Below are positions 7,703-16,174 of a stretch of DNA of 64,000 bases, one piece after another. The DNA is from Nonomuraea glycinis (GTDB taxonomy: Bacteria; Actinomycetota; Actinomycetes; Streptosporangiales; Streptosporangiaceae): positions 1,002,085 to 1,066,084 of the forward strand of contig NZ_BMNK01000001.1 in assembly GCF_014646515.1 (NCBI RefSeq), in the 5' to 3' direction. The first letter of the stretch is position 1; every line of letters starts with the position of its first letter. The translations under genes and the position numbers were made by a program. The notes below the pieces were generated by a model. That model searched no databases, was not told the DNA's origin, and saw only the letters and a program-made list of their open reading frames with translations.

Positions 7703-8587
7703 GTGGACGCCGGGCACGTCGGAGTGTGGCACCCCATGATCGCCAAGGCGCCGGCAGGGGAGGGCCGCCGGGCCGCGGTGGAGATCGAGGAGCTCGGCTA
7801 CGGCTCCGCGTGGGTCAACGACGGCCGGGGGAGCAAGGACCCGTTCGCCTGCGCGGCCGTCCTGCTGGCCGCCACCGAGCGGCTCGCGATCGGCGCCGGG
7901 ATCGCCAGCATCTGGTCGCGTGACGCGACGGCCATGGCCGCGGGCGAGGCGACGCTCGGCGACGCCTTTCCCGGCCGGTTCCTGATGGGCATCGGCGTCA
8001 GCCACCGCCCGCTGGTGAGCATGCGCGGCCACGACTACGCCAAGCCGCTGACCGCGATGAGCCGCTACCTCGACGGCATGGACGACGCCAGGAAGGTCCT
8101 GCCGACGCCGCAGGCGCAGGCGCCCCGGCTGCTGGCCGCGCTGCGTCCCCGGATGCTGGAGCTGTCCAGGGACCGGGCCGGCGGCGCGCACACCTACTTC
8201 GTGCCGCCCGAGCACACCGTGCTGGCCCGCGACATCCTGGGGCCGGACCGGCTGCTCGTGCCGGAGCAGGCCGTGGTCGTGGAGACCGATCCGGCGCGGG
8301 CCCGCGAGATCGCCCGCGCCCACACGTCCACCTATCTGCGGCTGCCCAACTACCTCAACAACCTGCGCACCCTGGGCTACTCCGACGAGGACTTCGCCGA
8401 CGGCGGCAGCGACCGGCTGACCGACGCCATCGTGGCCTGGGGCAATCCCGAGACGGTCGCCAAGCGGATCGGCGCCCATCTCGACGCGGGGGCCGACCAT
8501 GTGGCGATCCAGCCGCTGTCGCCCGAGCCGGACCTGGCCGACGCCCTGGTCCAGCTCCGTCTCCTCGCTCCCGCCCTGGGGCTCTAG
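7703..8587 (+). CDS. LLM-class F420/flavin-dependent oxidoreductase
   Basis: About 294 residues. The bacterial-luciferase-like fold is recognisable by VEIEELGYGSAWVNDGRG, LAIGAGIASIWSRDATAMA, LGDAFPGRFLMGIGVSHRP and the C-terminal WGNPETVAKRIGAHLDAGAD. The family uses F420 or FMN to reduce or oxidise small molecules in the cytoplasm; the substrate is unknown. I chose GTG 7703 because AAGGAG lies five bases upstream; GTG 7697 in the same frame would overlap that motif. It is divergent from an ArsR regulator that probably controls it. Confidence 0.88.
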   Translation: MDAGHVGVWHPMIAKAPAGEGRRAAVEIEELGYGSAWVNDGRGSKDPFACAAVLLAATERLAIGAGIASIWSRDATAMAAGEATLGDAFPGRFLMGIGVSHRPLVSMRGHDYAKPLTAMSRYLDGMDDARKVLPTPQAQAPRLLAALRPRMLELSRDRAGGAHTYFVPPEHTVLARDILGPDRLLVPEQAVVVETDPARAREIARAHTSTYLRLPNYLNNLRTLGYSDEDFADGGSDRLTDAIVAWGNPETVAKRIGAHLDAGADHVAIQPLSPEPDLADALVQLRLLAPALGL

Positions 8588-8655
8588 CCCGCTCGCTTCA
8601 GCCCGCTCGCTCTGGCTCGCTCGCTCTAGCCCGCTCGCTCTGGCTCGCTCCGGCT
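8586..8655. repeat. Short tandem repeat at a convergent gene junction
   Basis: Repeats of AGCCCGCTCGCTCT and TGGCTCGCTCGCTCT fill the whole gap between the LLM gene and the DUF47 gene. The repeat probably expanded by slippage. No gene or clear terminator is seen. Confidence 0.75.
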
Positions 8656-9287
8656 CAGCGCTTCATGGCGCCGTCCGCGATGGCGTCCGCGGCCTCGCTG
8701 ATGGCGATGCCCACGATCTCCAGGCGCCGCACCAGCTCGCGCTCCTTCATGGCGTTGGCGGTCAGCTCGCCGGAGAAGATGCGGGAGATCTCATACTGGT
8801 ACATCCGGCGGATGGCGCCGCCCGTCTTCTTGGCCTCCAGCGCGTCGTGCACCACGGCCGACGGGCTGGAGACCAGGTCGCGGACGGCGTTCTCCAGCGC
8901 GTCGATGCCGACGATCACCTGGTCGAGCAGCGGGGTGAAGCGGATCTGGTCGGGCACCTGATACAGGTGCGACTCACGGACGAAGTCCCGCAGCGAGTCG
9001 AGCACGTCGTCGATCGAGCGCGACAACCTGAACAGGTCCTCCCGGTCGATCGGCGTGACCAGGGCCGAGCGGAGCTCCTCGACCAGGCGGCGGCGCTCCT
9101 CGTCGCCGAGGTGCTCGATCGTGCGCATCTGCTCGTGCGCGCCCGTCCTGCCGACCTCGCCGCCGATCATCGCCATGGCCAGCCAGGCGCCCTCCTTGGT
9201 CGCCGCGAGCTGCCCGAGCAGCGCGTCCGACAGCGCGCTGTCCATGCGGCCGATGAGCAGGTCGCGGATGCGGCGCAGCCGCTTCAC
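8655..9287 (-). CDS. DUF47/PhoU-like phosphate transport accessory protein
   Basis: 210 residues, all helical, from GTG 9287 with GGAGG upstream. The pattern (EQMRTIEHLGDEERRRLVEE, FRLSRSIDDVLDSLRDFVRE, a repeated PhoU-like three-helix unit) is that of DUF47 proteins, which accompany Pit phosphate permeases. It sits 37 bases downstream of a Pit gene in the same direction, which supports a role in regulating low-affinity phosphate uptake. Confidence 0.88.
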   Translation of the reverse strand: MKRLRRIRDLLIGRMDSALSDALLGQLAATKEGAWLAMAMIGGEVGRTGAHEQMRTIEHLGDEERRRLVEELRSALVTPIDREDLFRLSRSIDDVLDSLRDFVRESHLYQVPDQIRFTPLLDQVIVGIDALENAVRDLVSSPSAVVHDALEAKKTGGAIRRMYQYEISRIFSGELTANAMKERELVRRLEIVGIAISEAADAIADGAMKR

Positions 9288-9324
9288 CGGCCCACCTCCG
9301 ATGCGCCTGCGTCGACACGGTCCA

Positions 9325-10269
9325 TCACGCTCCCGCTCCCTTCACCAGAAAGGCCGCCACCGCGGCCAGCAGCAGACTGGCCGGCAGCGTCAGCAGCCAG
9401 GCAGTGACGATCTTCACGGCGGCGTACCAGCGGACCCGGCCGCCGCCCAGGTTGACGCCCGAGCCGATGAGCCCGCCGGCGATGGCCTGGGTCATGCTCA
9501 CCGGCATGCCCAGCGCCGAGCAGCCGAGCACGGCGGTGCCCGCCGACAGCTCCGCCGACACGCCGTGCAGGGGCCGGAAGGCGATGATCTCCCGGCTCAG
9601 CGTACGTCCCGCCTTCGGCAGGCCGTACAGGGCGCCGACACCGAACAGGGCGGCCACCAGCGACGTGTACGCCAGCGGCGCTCCCGAGAAGCCCAGTGCG
9701 ATCATGAAAACGGCGAGCATCTTCTGCCCGTCGTTGGCCGCGTAGGCGAGGGTCTGGAGCAGGAAGCCGGCCCAGTGCCAGTGCCACAGCCCGCGCGTGG
9801 TGGTGAATTTGATCAGCAGCCCGCTCACTACCCAGGCGAGTAACGCGCCCACGACAGGCGCCGCGACGCCGAAGGACAGCACGAGGGCCACGGACGAGCC
9901 GGAGACCGGCAGCCCCCAGCCGAGGCCCGCCCCGGTGAGGCCGCCGACGATGGCGAGGGTGAGGCTGGTCGGCCTGCCCTTCGCGCTGAGCACCAGGACC
10001 ACGACCAGCGAGCAGATGACGGCGATGGTGGTGGCCGATCTACCGCCGTCGCCGTCGAAGGTGGCCAGCCGCGTGACGAAGGTGAGCGCGACCTGGTGGG
10101 TGGCCAGCGGGACCAGGGCCACGAACACCACCATGGTCGCGATGCCGGTGGCCGGGCGCACGGTGGGCAGCTTGAGCCCCGTCGCGAGGAGCGCCCCTCC
10201 GTCGTTCATCCCGGACACGATCGCGAACAGGCAGGCGACCCCGACCAGTAGTACGGCGTCCAAGGGCAT
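9325..10269 (-). CDS. pit: Pit-type inorganic phosphate transporter
   Basis: 314 residues, about ten membrane segments. Both PHO-4 signature segments are present: SGMNDGGALLATG near the N-terminus and LAYAANDGQKMLAVFM in the second half, the inverted-repeat NDG motifs of phosphate/cation symporters. ATG 10269 follows a strong GGAAGGAG. The permease imports metal phosphate by proton coupling. It forms an operon with the DUF47 gene. Confidence 0.9.
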   Translation of the reverse strand: MPLDAVLLVGVACLFAIVSGMNDGGALLATGLKLPTVRPATGIATMVVFVALVPLATHQVALTFVTRLATFDGDGGRSATTIAVICSLVVVLVLSAKGRPTSLTLAIVGGLTGAGLGWGLPVSGSSVALVLSFGVAAPVVGALLAWVVSGLLIKFTTTRGLWHWHWAGFLLQTLAYAANDGQKMLAVFMIALGFSGAPLAYTSLVAALFGVGALYGLPKAGRTLSREIIAFRPLHGVSAELSAGTAVLGCSALGMPVSMTQAIAGGLIGSGVNLGGGRVRWYAAVKIVTAWLLTLPASLLLAAVAAFLVKGAGA

Positions 10270-10393
10270 GCGCTCCTTCCCCGAAAGCTGTCGCGTAATG
10301 CCTGGTACATACCCAAGGCCGGGTCTATGAGGCGGTCCGTGCCCGGTATTGTCGACGGTTGAGCCATCCTGCGCCCCGCCGCGAGAGTGAAGC

Positions 10394-11242
10394 ATGAGCA
10401 CCGAATACGTTCTCACCCTGTCCTGCCCCGACCGGCCCGGAGTGGTGGCCGCCGTCGCCGGCCTGCTGACCGCGCGCGGTTGCAACATCACCGAGAGCCA
10501 GCAGTTCGGCGACCGGGACGCGCAGCGGTTCTTCATGCGGGTGCAGTTCGCCGCGACGCAGCCGGAGGACGAGATCCGCGCGGCCTTCGCCGCCCTGGCG
10601 CCGGAGTTCGGCATGGTGTTCCAGGTCCGGGACCTGGCGCGCCGGCCGCGCGTGCTCATCATGGTCAGCAAATTCGGCCACTGCCTCAACGACCTGCTCT
10701 ACCGGGTCCGGTCCGGAGCGCTCGACATCGAGGTCGTCGCGGTCGTCTCCAACCATCCCGACCTGCGCCCCCTGACCCAGTCCCACGGCATCGACTACCA
10801 CCACCTGCCGGTCACGGCCGCCACTAAGGCCAGGCAGGAGGCCGAGGTGCTGGCGCTGGTGGAGCACTACCAGGTGGACCTGGTGGTGCTGGCCCGCTAC
10901 ATGCAGGTGCTGTCGGAGGAGCTGTGCCAGAAGCTGGCCGGCCGGGCGATCAACATTCACCACTCGTTCCTGCCGTCGTTCAAGGGCGCCAAGCCCTACC
11001 ACCAGGCGCACGACCGCGGCGTCAAGCTGATCGGCGCGACGGCCCACTACGTCACCTCCGACCTGGACGAGGGCCCGATCATCGAGCAGGAGGTGGCCCG
11101 CGTCAACCACAGCCACTCGCCTGCGGACCTGGTCGCCATCGGCCGCGACGTCGAGTGCGTGGCGCTGGCCAGAGCGGTCAGATGGCACGCTGAGCAGCGC
11201 GTCCTGCTCGACGGTCACAAGACCGTCGTCTTCCCTCGCTGA
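10394..11242 (+). CDS. purU: Formyltetrahydrofolate deformylase
   Basis: 282 residues. Residues 1-85 form an ACT domain (LTLSCPDRPGVVAAVAGLL). Residues 87-282 are the formyltransferase-like hydrolase with RVLIMVSKFGHCLNDLL, INIHHSFLPSFKGAKPY (N187, H189) and TAHYVTSDLDEGPII (D225), the Asn-His-Asp catalytic set. The enzyme hydrolyses 10-formyl-THF to THF and formate, balancing one-carbon pools in the cytoplasm. Length and motifs match the family fully. Confidence 0.96.
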   Translation: MSTEYVLTLSCPDRPGVVAAVAGLLTARGCNITESQQFGDRDAQRFFMRVQFAATQPEDEIRAAFAALAPEFGMVFQVRDLARRPRVLIMVSKFGHCLNDLLYRVRSGALDIEVVAVVSNHPDLRPLTQSHGIDYHHLPVTAATKARQEAEVLALVEHYQVDLVVLARYMQVLSEELCQKLAGRAINIHHSFLPSFKGAKPYHQAHDRGVKLIGATAHYVTSDLDEGPIIEQEVARVNHSHSPADLVAIGRDVECVALARAVRWHAEQRVLLDGHKTVVFPR

Positions 11243-11283
11243 ACCTGGCGTTAGCCGGACGCCGGCCGGGGCACGCGCTGGGC

Positions 11284-12147
11284 ATGCCAGAAGATGCGAA
11301 CTCCACACCACCACCGCAGAGTCAGCCGTACCCAGGGGACACCGGCCGGATGGCGCCCGAGCCGCGGGACGAGATGCGCGGCTACGAGGGCAGAGGGTTG
11401 CTGGCCGGCAAGCGCGCGCTCGTCACCGGGGGCGACTCGGGCATCGGCCGGGCCGTCTCGGTCGCCTTCGCCAAGGAGGGGGCCGACGTCGCGATCGCGT
11501 ACCTCGAGGAGCACGAGGACGCCAACCACACCAGGAAGCTGGTCGAGGCCCAGGGGCGGCGCTGCGTGCTGCTCCCCGGCGACCTGAGCGACCGCGACCA
11601 CTGCGCGCAGGTCGTGGAGCGGACGGTGGCCGAGCTCGGCGGCCTGGAGATCGTCGTGAACAACGTCGCTTACCAGGCGCCGGTGGACTCGCTGGAGGAG
11701 CTGACCGACGAGCAGTGGGAGCACACGTTCGCGGTCAACATCCACAGCTACTACCGGGTGACCAAGGCGGCCCTGCCGCACCTGCGCGAAGGCGCCGCGA
11801 TCATCAACACCTCGTCGATCAACGGGCTGCGCGGGAACAAGACCCTGATCGACTATGCGGCGACCAAGGGGGCGATCAACGCCTTCACCTACTCGATGGC
11901 GCAGAACCTCGTCGATCGGGGCATCCGGATCAACGCGGTCGCGCCCGGTCCGGTCTGGACGCCGCTGATCCCGGCCACCTTCCCGCCGGAGAAGGTGGAG
12001 AAGTTCGGTGAGCAGGTGCCGATGAAGCGGGCCGCCGACCCCGACGAGATCGCGCCGTCGTACGTCTTCTTCGCCGCCGACCGGTTGTCGTCGTACTACA
12101 CCGGCGAGGTTCTCGCGCCGATCGGCGGGGAGACGCTGCCTGGCTGA
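11284..12147 (+). CDS. Short-chain dehydrogenase/reductase (YhdF/glucose-ribitol type)
   Basis: 287 residues. The ~40-residue polar N-terminal extension (PPPQSQPYPGDTGRM..) is typical of the YhdF/YghA subgroup. The Rossmann motif is TGGDSGIG, the structural NNAG is NNVA, and the catalytic set is Ser in NTSSINGL, with YAATK providing Tyr and Lys. It should use NAD(P)H on an unknown hydroxy compound or aldehyde. It lies 41 bases after purU and may share its transcript. Confidence 0.9.
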   Translation: MPEDANSTPPPQSQPYPGDTGRMAPEPRDEMRGYEGRGLLAGKRALVTGGDSGIGRAVSVAFAKEGADVAIAYLEEHEDANHTRKLVEAQGRRCVLLPGDLSDRDHCAQVVERTVAELGGLEIVVNNVAYQAPVDSLEELTDEQWEHTFAVNIHSYYRVTKAALPHLREGAAIINTSSINGLRGNKTLIDYAATKGAINAFTYSMAQNLVDRGIRINAVAPGPVWTPLIPATFPPEKVEKFGEQVPMKRAADPDEIAPSYVFFAADRLSSYYTGEVLAPIGGETLPG

Positions 12148-12154
12148 GCACGGC

Positions 12155-12174
12155 GGATGAGAGCATTCTCATCC
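12155..12174. promoter_or_regulatory. Candidate response-regulator operator 1
   Basis: A perfect palindrome: GGATGAGA-GCAT-TCTCATCC. On the plus strand CTCATC (12168), CTCAGC (12179) and CTCCTC (12190) follow at exact 11-base spacing, the helical-repeat layout typical of OmpR/PhoB-type regulators. It stands about 30 bases before the acidic protein gene that opens the two-component operon. A matching site occurs at 14709. Confidence 0.7.
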
Positions 12175-12205
12175 GAGCCTCAGCGCCCTCTCCTCCGCAA
12201 CCGGC

Positions 12206-12631
12206 ATGCTCGACGTCATGAGACGTCGAACACCCCTGGCCGCGCTTCTGATCGGAGTGGCCGCCGCCGGGTTCCTTGCGATCGGGCTCGTCCGGGCCGC
12301 GGGCAGCGGCCCGGATCTGGGCGGGCCCGTTGTCGTGTCGCAGACCTCGAAGGGCAGCGCGCAGCCTCAGGAGGGCCGTACCCGCGAACCGGCCGCCACC
12401 GCGCCGAGCTCCCCAGAGCGGACCGCCGAGCCGAGCTCCCCCAAGAGGACCGCCGCCGAGTCGACCGCCGATGAGCGGCCCGCCACCGAGCGGCCCGCTG
12501 TCGAACCGAGCAAGCGCGCGGCCAAGGTGGAGCCGGTCCGTCCGGCGTCGCCGAGGCCAGGCGGCGATGACGGCGACGACGGTGACGACGGCGGTCATGG
12601 CGATGACGGTGACGATGGCGATGACGACTGA
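12206..12631 (+). CDS. Membrane-anchored or secreted Pro/Thr/Glu-rich protein with Asp-Gly tail
   Basis: 141 residues. One N-terminal hydrophobic segment (PLAALLIGVAAAGFLAIGLV) is followed by a low-complexity stretch rich in Pro, Glu, Thr and Ser and ends in an almost pure Asp/Gly run (residues ~119-141, GGDDGDDGDDGG type). No globular domain is visible. The tail could bind calcium or other cations outside the membrane. It is the first gene of the sensor kinase operon, twelve bases before the kinase. ATG 12218 is a shorter alternative start. Confidence 0.6.
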   Translation: MLDVMRRRTPLAALLIGVAAAGFLAIGLVRAAGSGPDLGGPVVVSQTSKGSAQPQEGRTREPAATAPSSPERTAEPSSPKRTAAESTADERPATERPAVEPSKRAAKVEPVRPASPRPGGDDGDDGDDGGHGDDGDDGDDD

Positions 12632-12643
12632 TCCGGCGCGCCG

Positions 12644-14044
12644 ATGCGGATGACCGCTCGTGCCCGGATCGTGGGCTGGATGCTCGCGGTCGCCGGGCTG
12701 GCCCTGGCCGTCTCGGTCTTCGCCACCTGGACCATCCTGCTCACCCGGCTCGGCGACCGGATGCACGACGAGTTCGTCAACGAGGTGGAGAAACTGCGCC
12801 GCTACGCCGCGACCGCGTTCGACCCCTCGACGGGCCGGCGGGTCGACGACGTGGAAGAGTTGCTCACCGGCTACCTCGCCTACAACCCGCCCGACCGGTG
12901 GGAGACCTTCTTCAGCATCGTCGACGGCAAGGCGGACCGCCGCACGGCCGTCCCCGCGCCCGCCCGGCTCGACACCGACGACGCGCTGGTCGCCGGCATG
13001 TCCAAGGCGTCCAGACCACGCGTGGACATGTACGAGAGCACCGCCGGGACGGTCTGGTACACGGCCGTCCCGGTCAGTGTGGCGGGCGACTCCCGGTCCG
13101 GCCACTTCGTGGTGGCGATCTTCTACGACCGGCACCGGGACGACATCGTGGACGTGGTCCGGGTGGTCGGCCTGACCGCGCTGGCGGCGCTGGCCCTGGC
13201 GGGAGGGGCCGGCTGGTTCGTCGCCGGGCGGGTGCTCGCCCCGATCAGGCTGGTGCGCCAGACCGCCGCCCAGATCAGCGACTCCGCCGACCTGACCAGA
13301 CGGCTCGACGTGCCGGGCGAGGACGACGTGGCCGCGCTCGCCGCGACCTTCGACCACATGCTCGACCGGCTGGAGCAGGCCTTCGCCGTGCAGCGGCACT
13401 TCGTCGACGACGCCGGCCACGAGCTGCGCACCCCCATCACCGTCATCCGCGGCCACCTGGAGCTGATGGGCGACGACCCCGCCGACCGGGCCGAGACCCT
13501 CGCCCTGGTCACCGACGAGCTCGACCGGATGAACCGGATGGTCGACGACCTGCTCACCCTGGCCAAGGCGGAGCAGCCCGGCTTCCTCGACATCGAGGAG
13601 GTCGAGCTGGCCGACCTCACCGTCAGCGTGGTGGCCAAGGCGCGGGCGCTCGGCGAGCGGCGCTGGCGGGTGGACGAGGTGGCCGAGGCCCGCCTGCCCG
13701 CCGACCGGCAGCGGCTCACCCAGGCGCTGATGCAGCTCGCGGCCAACGCCGTGCGGCACACCGAGGAGGGCGACCTGATCGCCGTCGGCTCCGCCGTACG
13801 GGATCGGTCGGTCGAGCTGTGGGTGCGGGACAGCGGCCCCGGGGTGGCGCCCGCGGACCGTGAGCGGATCTTCCGGCGCTTCATGCGCGGCGCCGGCCGC
13901 ACCGGCGCGCACGACGGCGCCGGGCTGGGGCTGGCCATCGTCACGACCATCGCCGAAGCGCACGGCGGGACCGTCACCGTGGTGGACGCGCCCGGGGGCG
14001 GCGCCTGTTTCGTCATGACCGTTCCACTCAGGGAGGTGCGGTGA
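12644..14044 (+). CDS. Two-component sensor histidine kinase
   Basis: 466 residues. Two membrane helices (10-33 and 172-195) enclose an extracytoplasmic domain of about 135 residues, followed by HAMP (~195-250), a dimerisation/phosphoacceptor helix with H259 in GHELRTPIT, and an HATPase domain with N box LAANAVRHT, G1 DSGPGV and G2 GAGLGLAI. It autophosphorylates and passes phosphate to the response regulator whose GTG overlaps its stop (GTGA at 14041). The signal is unknown. Confidence 0.95.
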   Translation: MRMTARARIVGWMLAVAGLALAVSVFATWTILLTRLGDRMHDEFVNEVEKLRRYAATAFDPSTGRRVDDVEELLTGYLAYNPPDRWETFFSIVDGKADRRTAVPAPARLDTDDALVAGMSKASRPRVDMYESTAGTVWYTAVPVSVAGDSRSGHFVVAIFYDRHRDDIVDVVRVVGLTALAALALAGGAGWFVAGRVLAPIRLVRQTAAQISDSADLTRRLDVPGEDDVAALAATFDHMLDRLEQAFAVQRHFVDDAGHELRTPITVIRGHLELMGDDPADRAETLALVTDELDRMNRMVDDLLTLAKAEQPGFLDIEEVELADLTVSVVAKARALGERRWRVDEVAEARLPADRQRLTQALMQLAANAVRHTEEGDLIAVGSAVRDRSVELWVRDSGPGVAPADRERIFRRFMRGAGRTGAHDGAGLGLAIVTTIAEAHGGTVTVVDAPGGGACFVMTVPLREVR

Positions 14045-14703
14045 ACCGCATTCTGATCGCCGAGGACGAGGGGAGGATCGCGTCCTTCCTGGAGAAGGGG
14101 CTGCGCGGCAACGGGTTCGTCACCGCCGTCGTCGAGGACGGCGTCGCGGCCTACGACGTGGCCGCCAGTGGCGCGTTCGACCTGCTCATCCTGGACATCG
14201 GGCTGCCGCTGAGCGACGGGTTCACCGTGTTGCGGCGGCTGCGCGAGGCCAAGGTGGGCATCCCCGTCATCATTCTGACCGCCCGCGACAGCGTCACCGA
14301 CACCGTCGCCGGGCTCGAAGGCGGCGCCGACGACTACATCGCCAAGCCGTTCGCCTTCGAGGAGCTCCTGGCCAGGGTACGGCTGCGGCTGCGGGCCGAC
14401 CGGCAGCCCGAGGTGACCGTGCTGCGGGTCGCGGACCTGGCCCTCGACCTGCGCACCCGGCGGGTGTACATCGGGGAGCGGTCGGTGGACCTGTCCACCC
14501 GCGAGTTCGCGCTGGCGGAGGTCTTCTGCCGGCACCCCGACCAGGTGCTGACCCGCGAGCAGTTGCTCAGCCACGTGTGGGGGTTCGACTTCGACCCCGG
14601 CTCCAACGTGGTGGACGTGTACGTGCGCTACCTGCGGCGCAAGATCGGCGCCGACCGGATCGAGACCGTGCGGGGGACGGGATACCGCCTGCGCGCCGGG
14701 TGA
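14041..14703 (+). CDS. OmpR-family response regulator
   Basis: 220 residues. The receiver domain has the acidic pocket E8-D9-E10, phosphoacceptor D52 in LILDIGLP, T80 and K102. The C-terminal winged helix contains LSTREFALAEVF and NVVDVYVRYLRRKIG with the closing RGTGYRL. It is the cognate partner of the kinase it overlaps. The two CTCAnC arrays at 12155 and 14709 are its likely targets (inference), which would make it control its own operon and the polyphosphate genes. Confidence 0.95.
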   Translation: MNRILIAEDEGRIASFLEKGLRGNGFVTAVVEDGVAAYDVAASGAFDLLILDIGLPLSDGFTVLRRLREAKVGIPVIILTARDSVTDTVAGLEGGADDYIAKPFAFEELLARVRLRLRADRQPEVTVLRVADLALDLRTRRVYIGERSVDLSTREFALAEVFCRHPDQVLTREQLLSHVWGFDFDPGSNVVDVYVRYLRRKIGADRIETVRGTGYRLRAG

Positions 14704-14708
14704 CATCT

Positions 14709-14728
14709 TGATGAGAACGCCCTCATCA
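14709..14728. promoter_or_regulatory. Candidate response-regulator operator 2
   Basis: A perfect palindrome, TGATGAG-AACGCC-CTCATCA, five bases after the response regulator stop. On the plus strand CTCATC (14722), CTCACC (14733) and TTCACC (14744) continue at 11-base spacing, the same layout as at 12155. It precedes the DUF4956-VTC pair. Confidence 0.7.
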
Positions 14729-14798
14729 TCGGCTCACCGGCGCTTCACCGCTGGTCGGCAGGCTGTTCGGCAACGGTACCGATCCATGGAGGCGCACC

Positions 14799-15374
14799 TT
14801 GCGAGCGACCACGATTCTCGGGTTCGCGATGGACCTGGCGGCGATCATCACGCTCGCCTACGGCCTGTACTACCGCCGTCACCATCGCCGGGACCTGTTG
14901 TTCGCCTACCTGGCGCTGAACGCGGGCATCTTCGCGGTGGTGTCCCTGCTGCTCGTCCAGCGGGTGGACCTGGCGGTCGGGTTCGGCCTGTTCGGCGTGC
15001 TGGCGATCATCCGGCTCAGGTCCGACGAGATCACCCAGCAGGAGATCGCCTACTACTTCGTCGCGATCGCGCTCGGCCTGGTCAACGCCATCGCGGCAGC
15101 CTGGCCGCTGACCGCGCTCTTCCTCGACGTGGTGCTGCTGGCGGTGATGTACGCGGCCGACCATCCCCGGCTGCTCGGCCGTACCCACCACCAGGTGGTG
15201 ACCCTCGACGTGGTCCACGCCGACCAGGCCCTGCTCCGGGCCGACCTGGAGAGCCGGCTGGGCGGGCGGGTGCTGCAGTGCTCCGTCACCCAGGCCGACT
15301 ACGTGAGGGACATCTCCGTGGTCGACGTCCGCTTCGAGCTGCCGCAGCACGCGCCTGTGCGGGCTTGGCGATGA
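14799..15374 (+). CDS. DUF4956 membrane protein
   Basis: 191 residues from TTG 14799 (GGAGG six bases upstream). Four hydrophobic segments lie in the first ~115 residues (MDLAAIITLAYGLYYR, FAYLALNAGIFAVVSLLL, LFGVLAIIRLRSDE, FLDVVLLAVMYAAD), followed by a soluble ~70-residue domain. The LFGVLAIIRLRSDEITQQEI segment is a hallmark of DUF4956. These proteins almost always sit beside VTC polyphosphate polymerases. Its stop overlaps the ATG of the VTC gene (ATGA), so it is probably the membrane partner of that enzyme. Confidence 0.88.
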   Translation: MRATTILGFAMDLAAIITLAYGLYYRRHHRRDLLFAYLALNAGIFAVVSLLLVQRVDLAVGFGLFGVLAIIRLRSDEITQQEIAYYFVAIALGLVNAIAAAWPLTALFLDVVLLAVMYAADHPRLLGRTHHQVVTLDVVHADQALLRADLESRLGGRVLQCSVTQADYVRDISVVDVRFELPQHAPVRAWR

Positions 15375-16171
15375 CGGCCCGCACGGAGGGGCCGGCCGCC
15401 GGCGTCCTGCTCGCGGGGGTGGCCTCGGTGCTGCCGCCGATCACCCTGGAGGAGGTGACGGCCGCCTGCGGGCTGATGACCCGGGTGGACCGCAAGTATC
15501 TGGTGAGCGCGTCCACGATGGCCAGGCTCGCGGCCGAGCTCGGCGACGGGTTCGCCGTGCTGCGGATCGGCGGGCGGCGGCAGTTCCGCTACACCTCCAC
15601 CTACTTCGACACCCCCGACCTGCTCACCTTCCGCCAGCACCGCCAGGACCGGCGGCGCAGATTCAAGATCCGTACGCGCACGTACCTGGACGGGGGCGGC
15701 CGCTGGCTGGAGGTCAAGCTCGCCGGCGCGGGCGGCAGCACCGACAAACACCGCATCCCGTACGACGCATCCCCGGCCGACGCGCTCACCCGAGAGGCGC
15801 TGGACTACGTCGCCGACACCCTGGCGGGCAACCTGCGGCTGGCCCGCCCGCCGTCGCTCGGCCCGGTGCTGTCCACCGACTACAGCCGCGTCACCCTGGT
15901 GGACAGGTCCGGCTCGGCCCGGCTCACCTGCGACACCGGCCTGGTCTGCGGCGACGGGCGGCGCACGCTGGCGGCCCGCCGTGACCGCGTCCTGCTGGAG
16001 TCCAAGTCCGCCGACGGGAGCGCCACGGCGGACCGGATCCTGCGCCGGCTGGGCGTGCGGCCCGTCAGCGTCAGTAAGTACTGCCTCGGGGTGGCGGCGC
16101 TGCACGGCGTGACCGCCAACCGCTGGCAGCCGGTGCTGCGCCACTATTTCCCGGCACGGCACCGATCGTGA
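15371..16171 (+). CDS. VTC-domain polyphosphate polymerase
   Basis: 266 residues, a complete VTC tunnel domain: TRVDRKYLV, RQFRYTSTYFDTPDLLTF, RRFKIRTRTYL, RWLEVKLAG and VLLESKSADG supply the basic and acidic residues that line the ATP/metal tunnel. VTC enzymes make polyphosphate from ATP; this one is cytoplasmic and coupled to the DUF4956 protein. With the upstream two-component genes it forms a stimulus-controlled polyphosphate module. Confidence 0.9.
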   Translation: MTARTEGPAAGVLLAGVASVLPPITLEEVTAACGLMTRVDRKYLVSASTMARLAAELGDGFAVLRIGGRRQFRYTSTYFDTPDLLTFRQHRQDRRRRFKIRTRTYLDGGGRWLEVKLAGAGGSTDKHRIPYDASPADALTREALDYVADTLAGNLRLARPPSLGPVLSTDYSRVTLVDRSGSARLTCDTGLVCGDGRRTLAARRDRVLLESKSADGSATADRILRRLGVRPVSVSKYCLGVAALHGVTANRWQPVLRHYFPARHRS

Positions 16172-16174
16172 GGC

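Noticed and set aside
10270..10689. N-terminal extension of the Pit gene
   Set aside because: The frame is open to 10689, but the first helix starts at ATG 10269, which has GGAAGGAG upstream. The extension overlaps the divergent purU gene.
11930..13963. 677-codon minus-strand open frame
   Set aside because: It is antisense to the SDR 3' end, acidic protein and sensor kinase. Its composition is that of a shadow frame.
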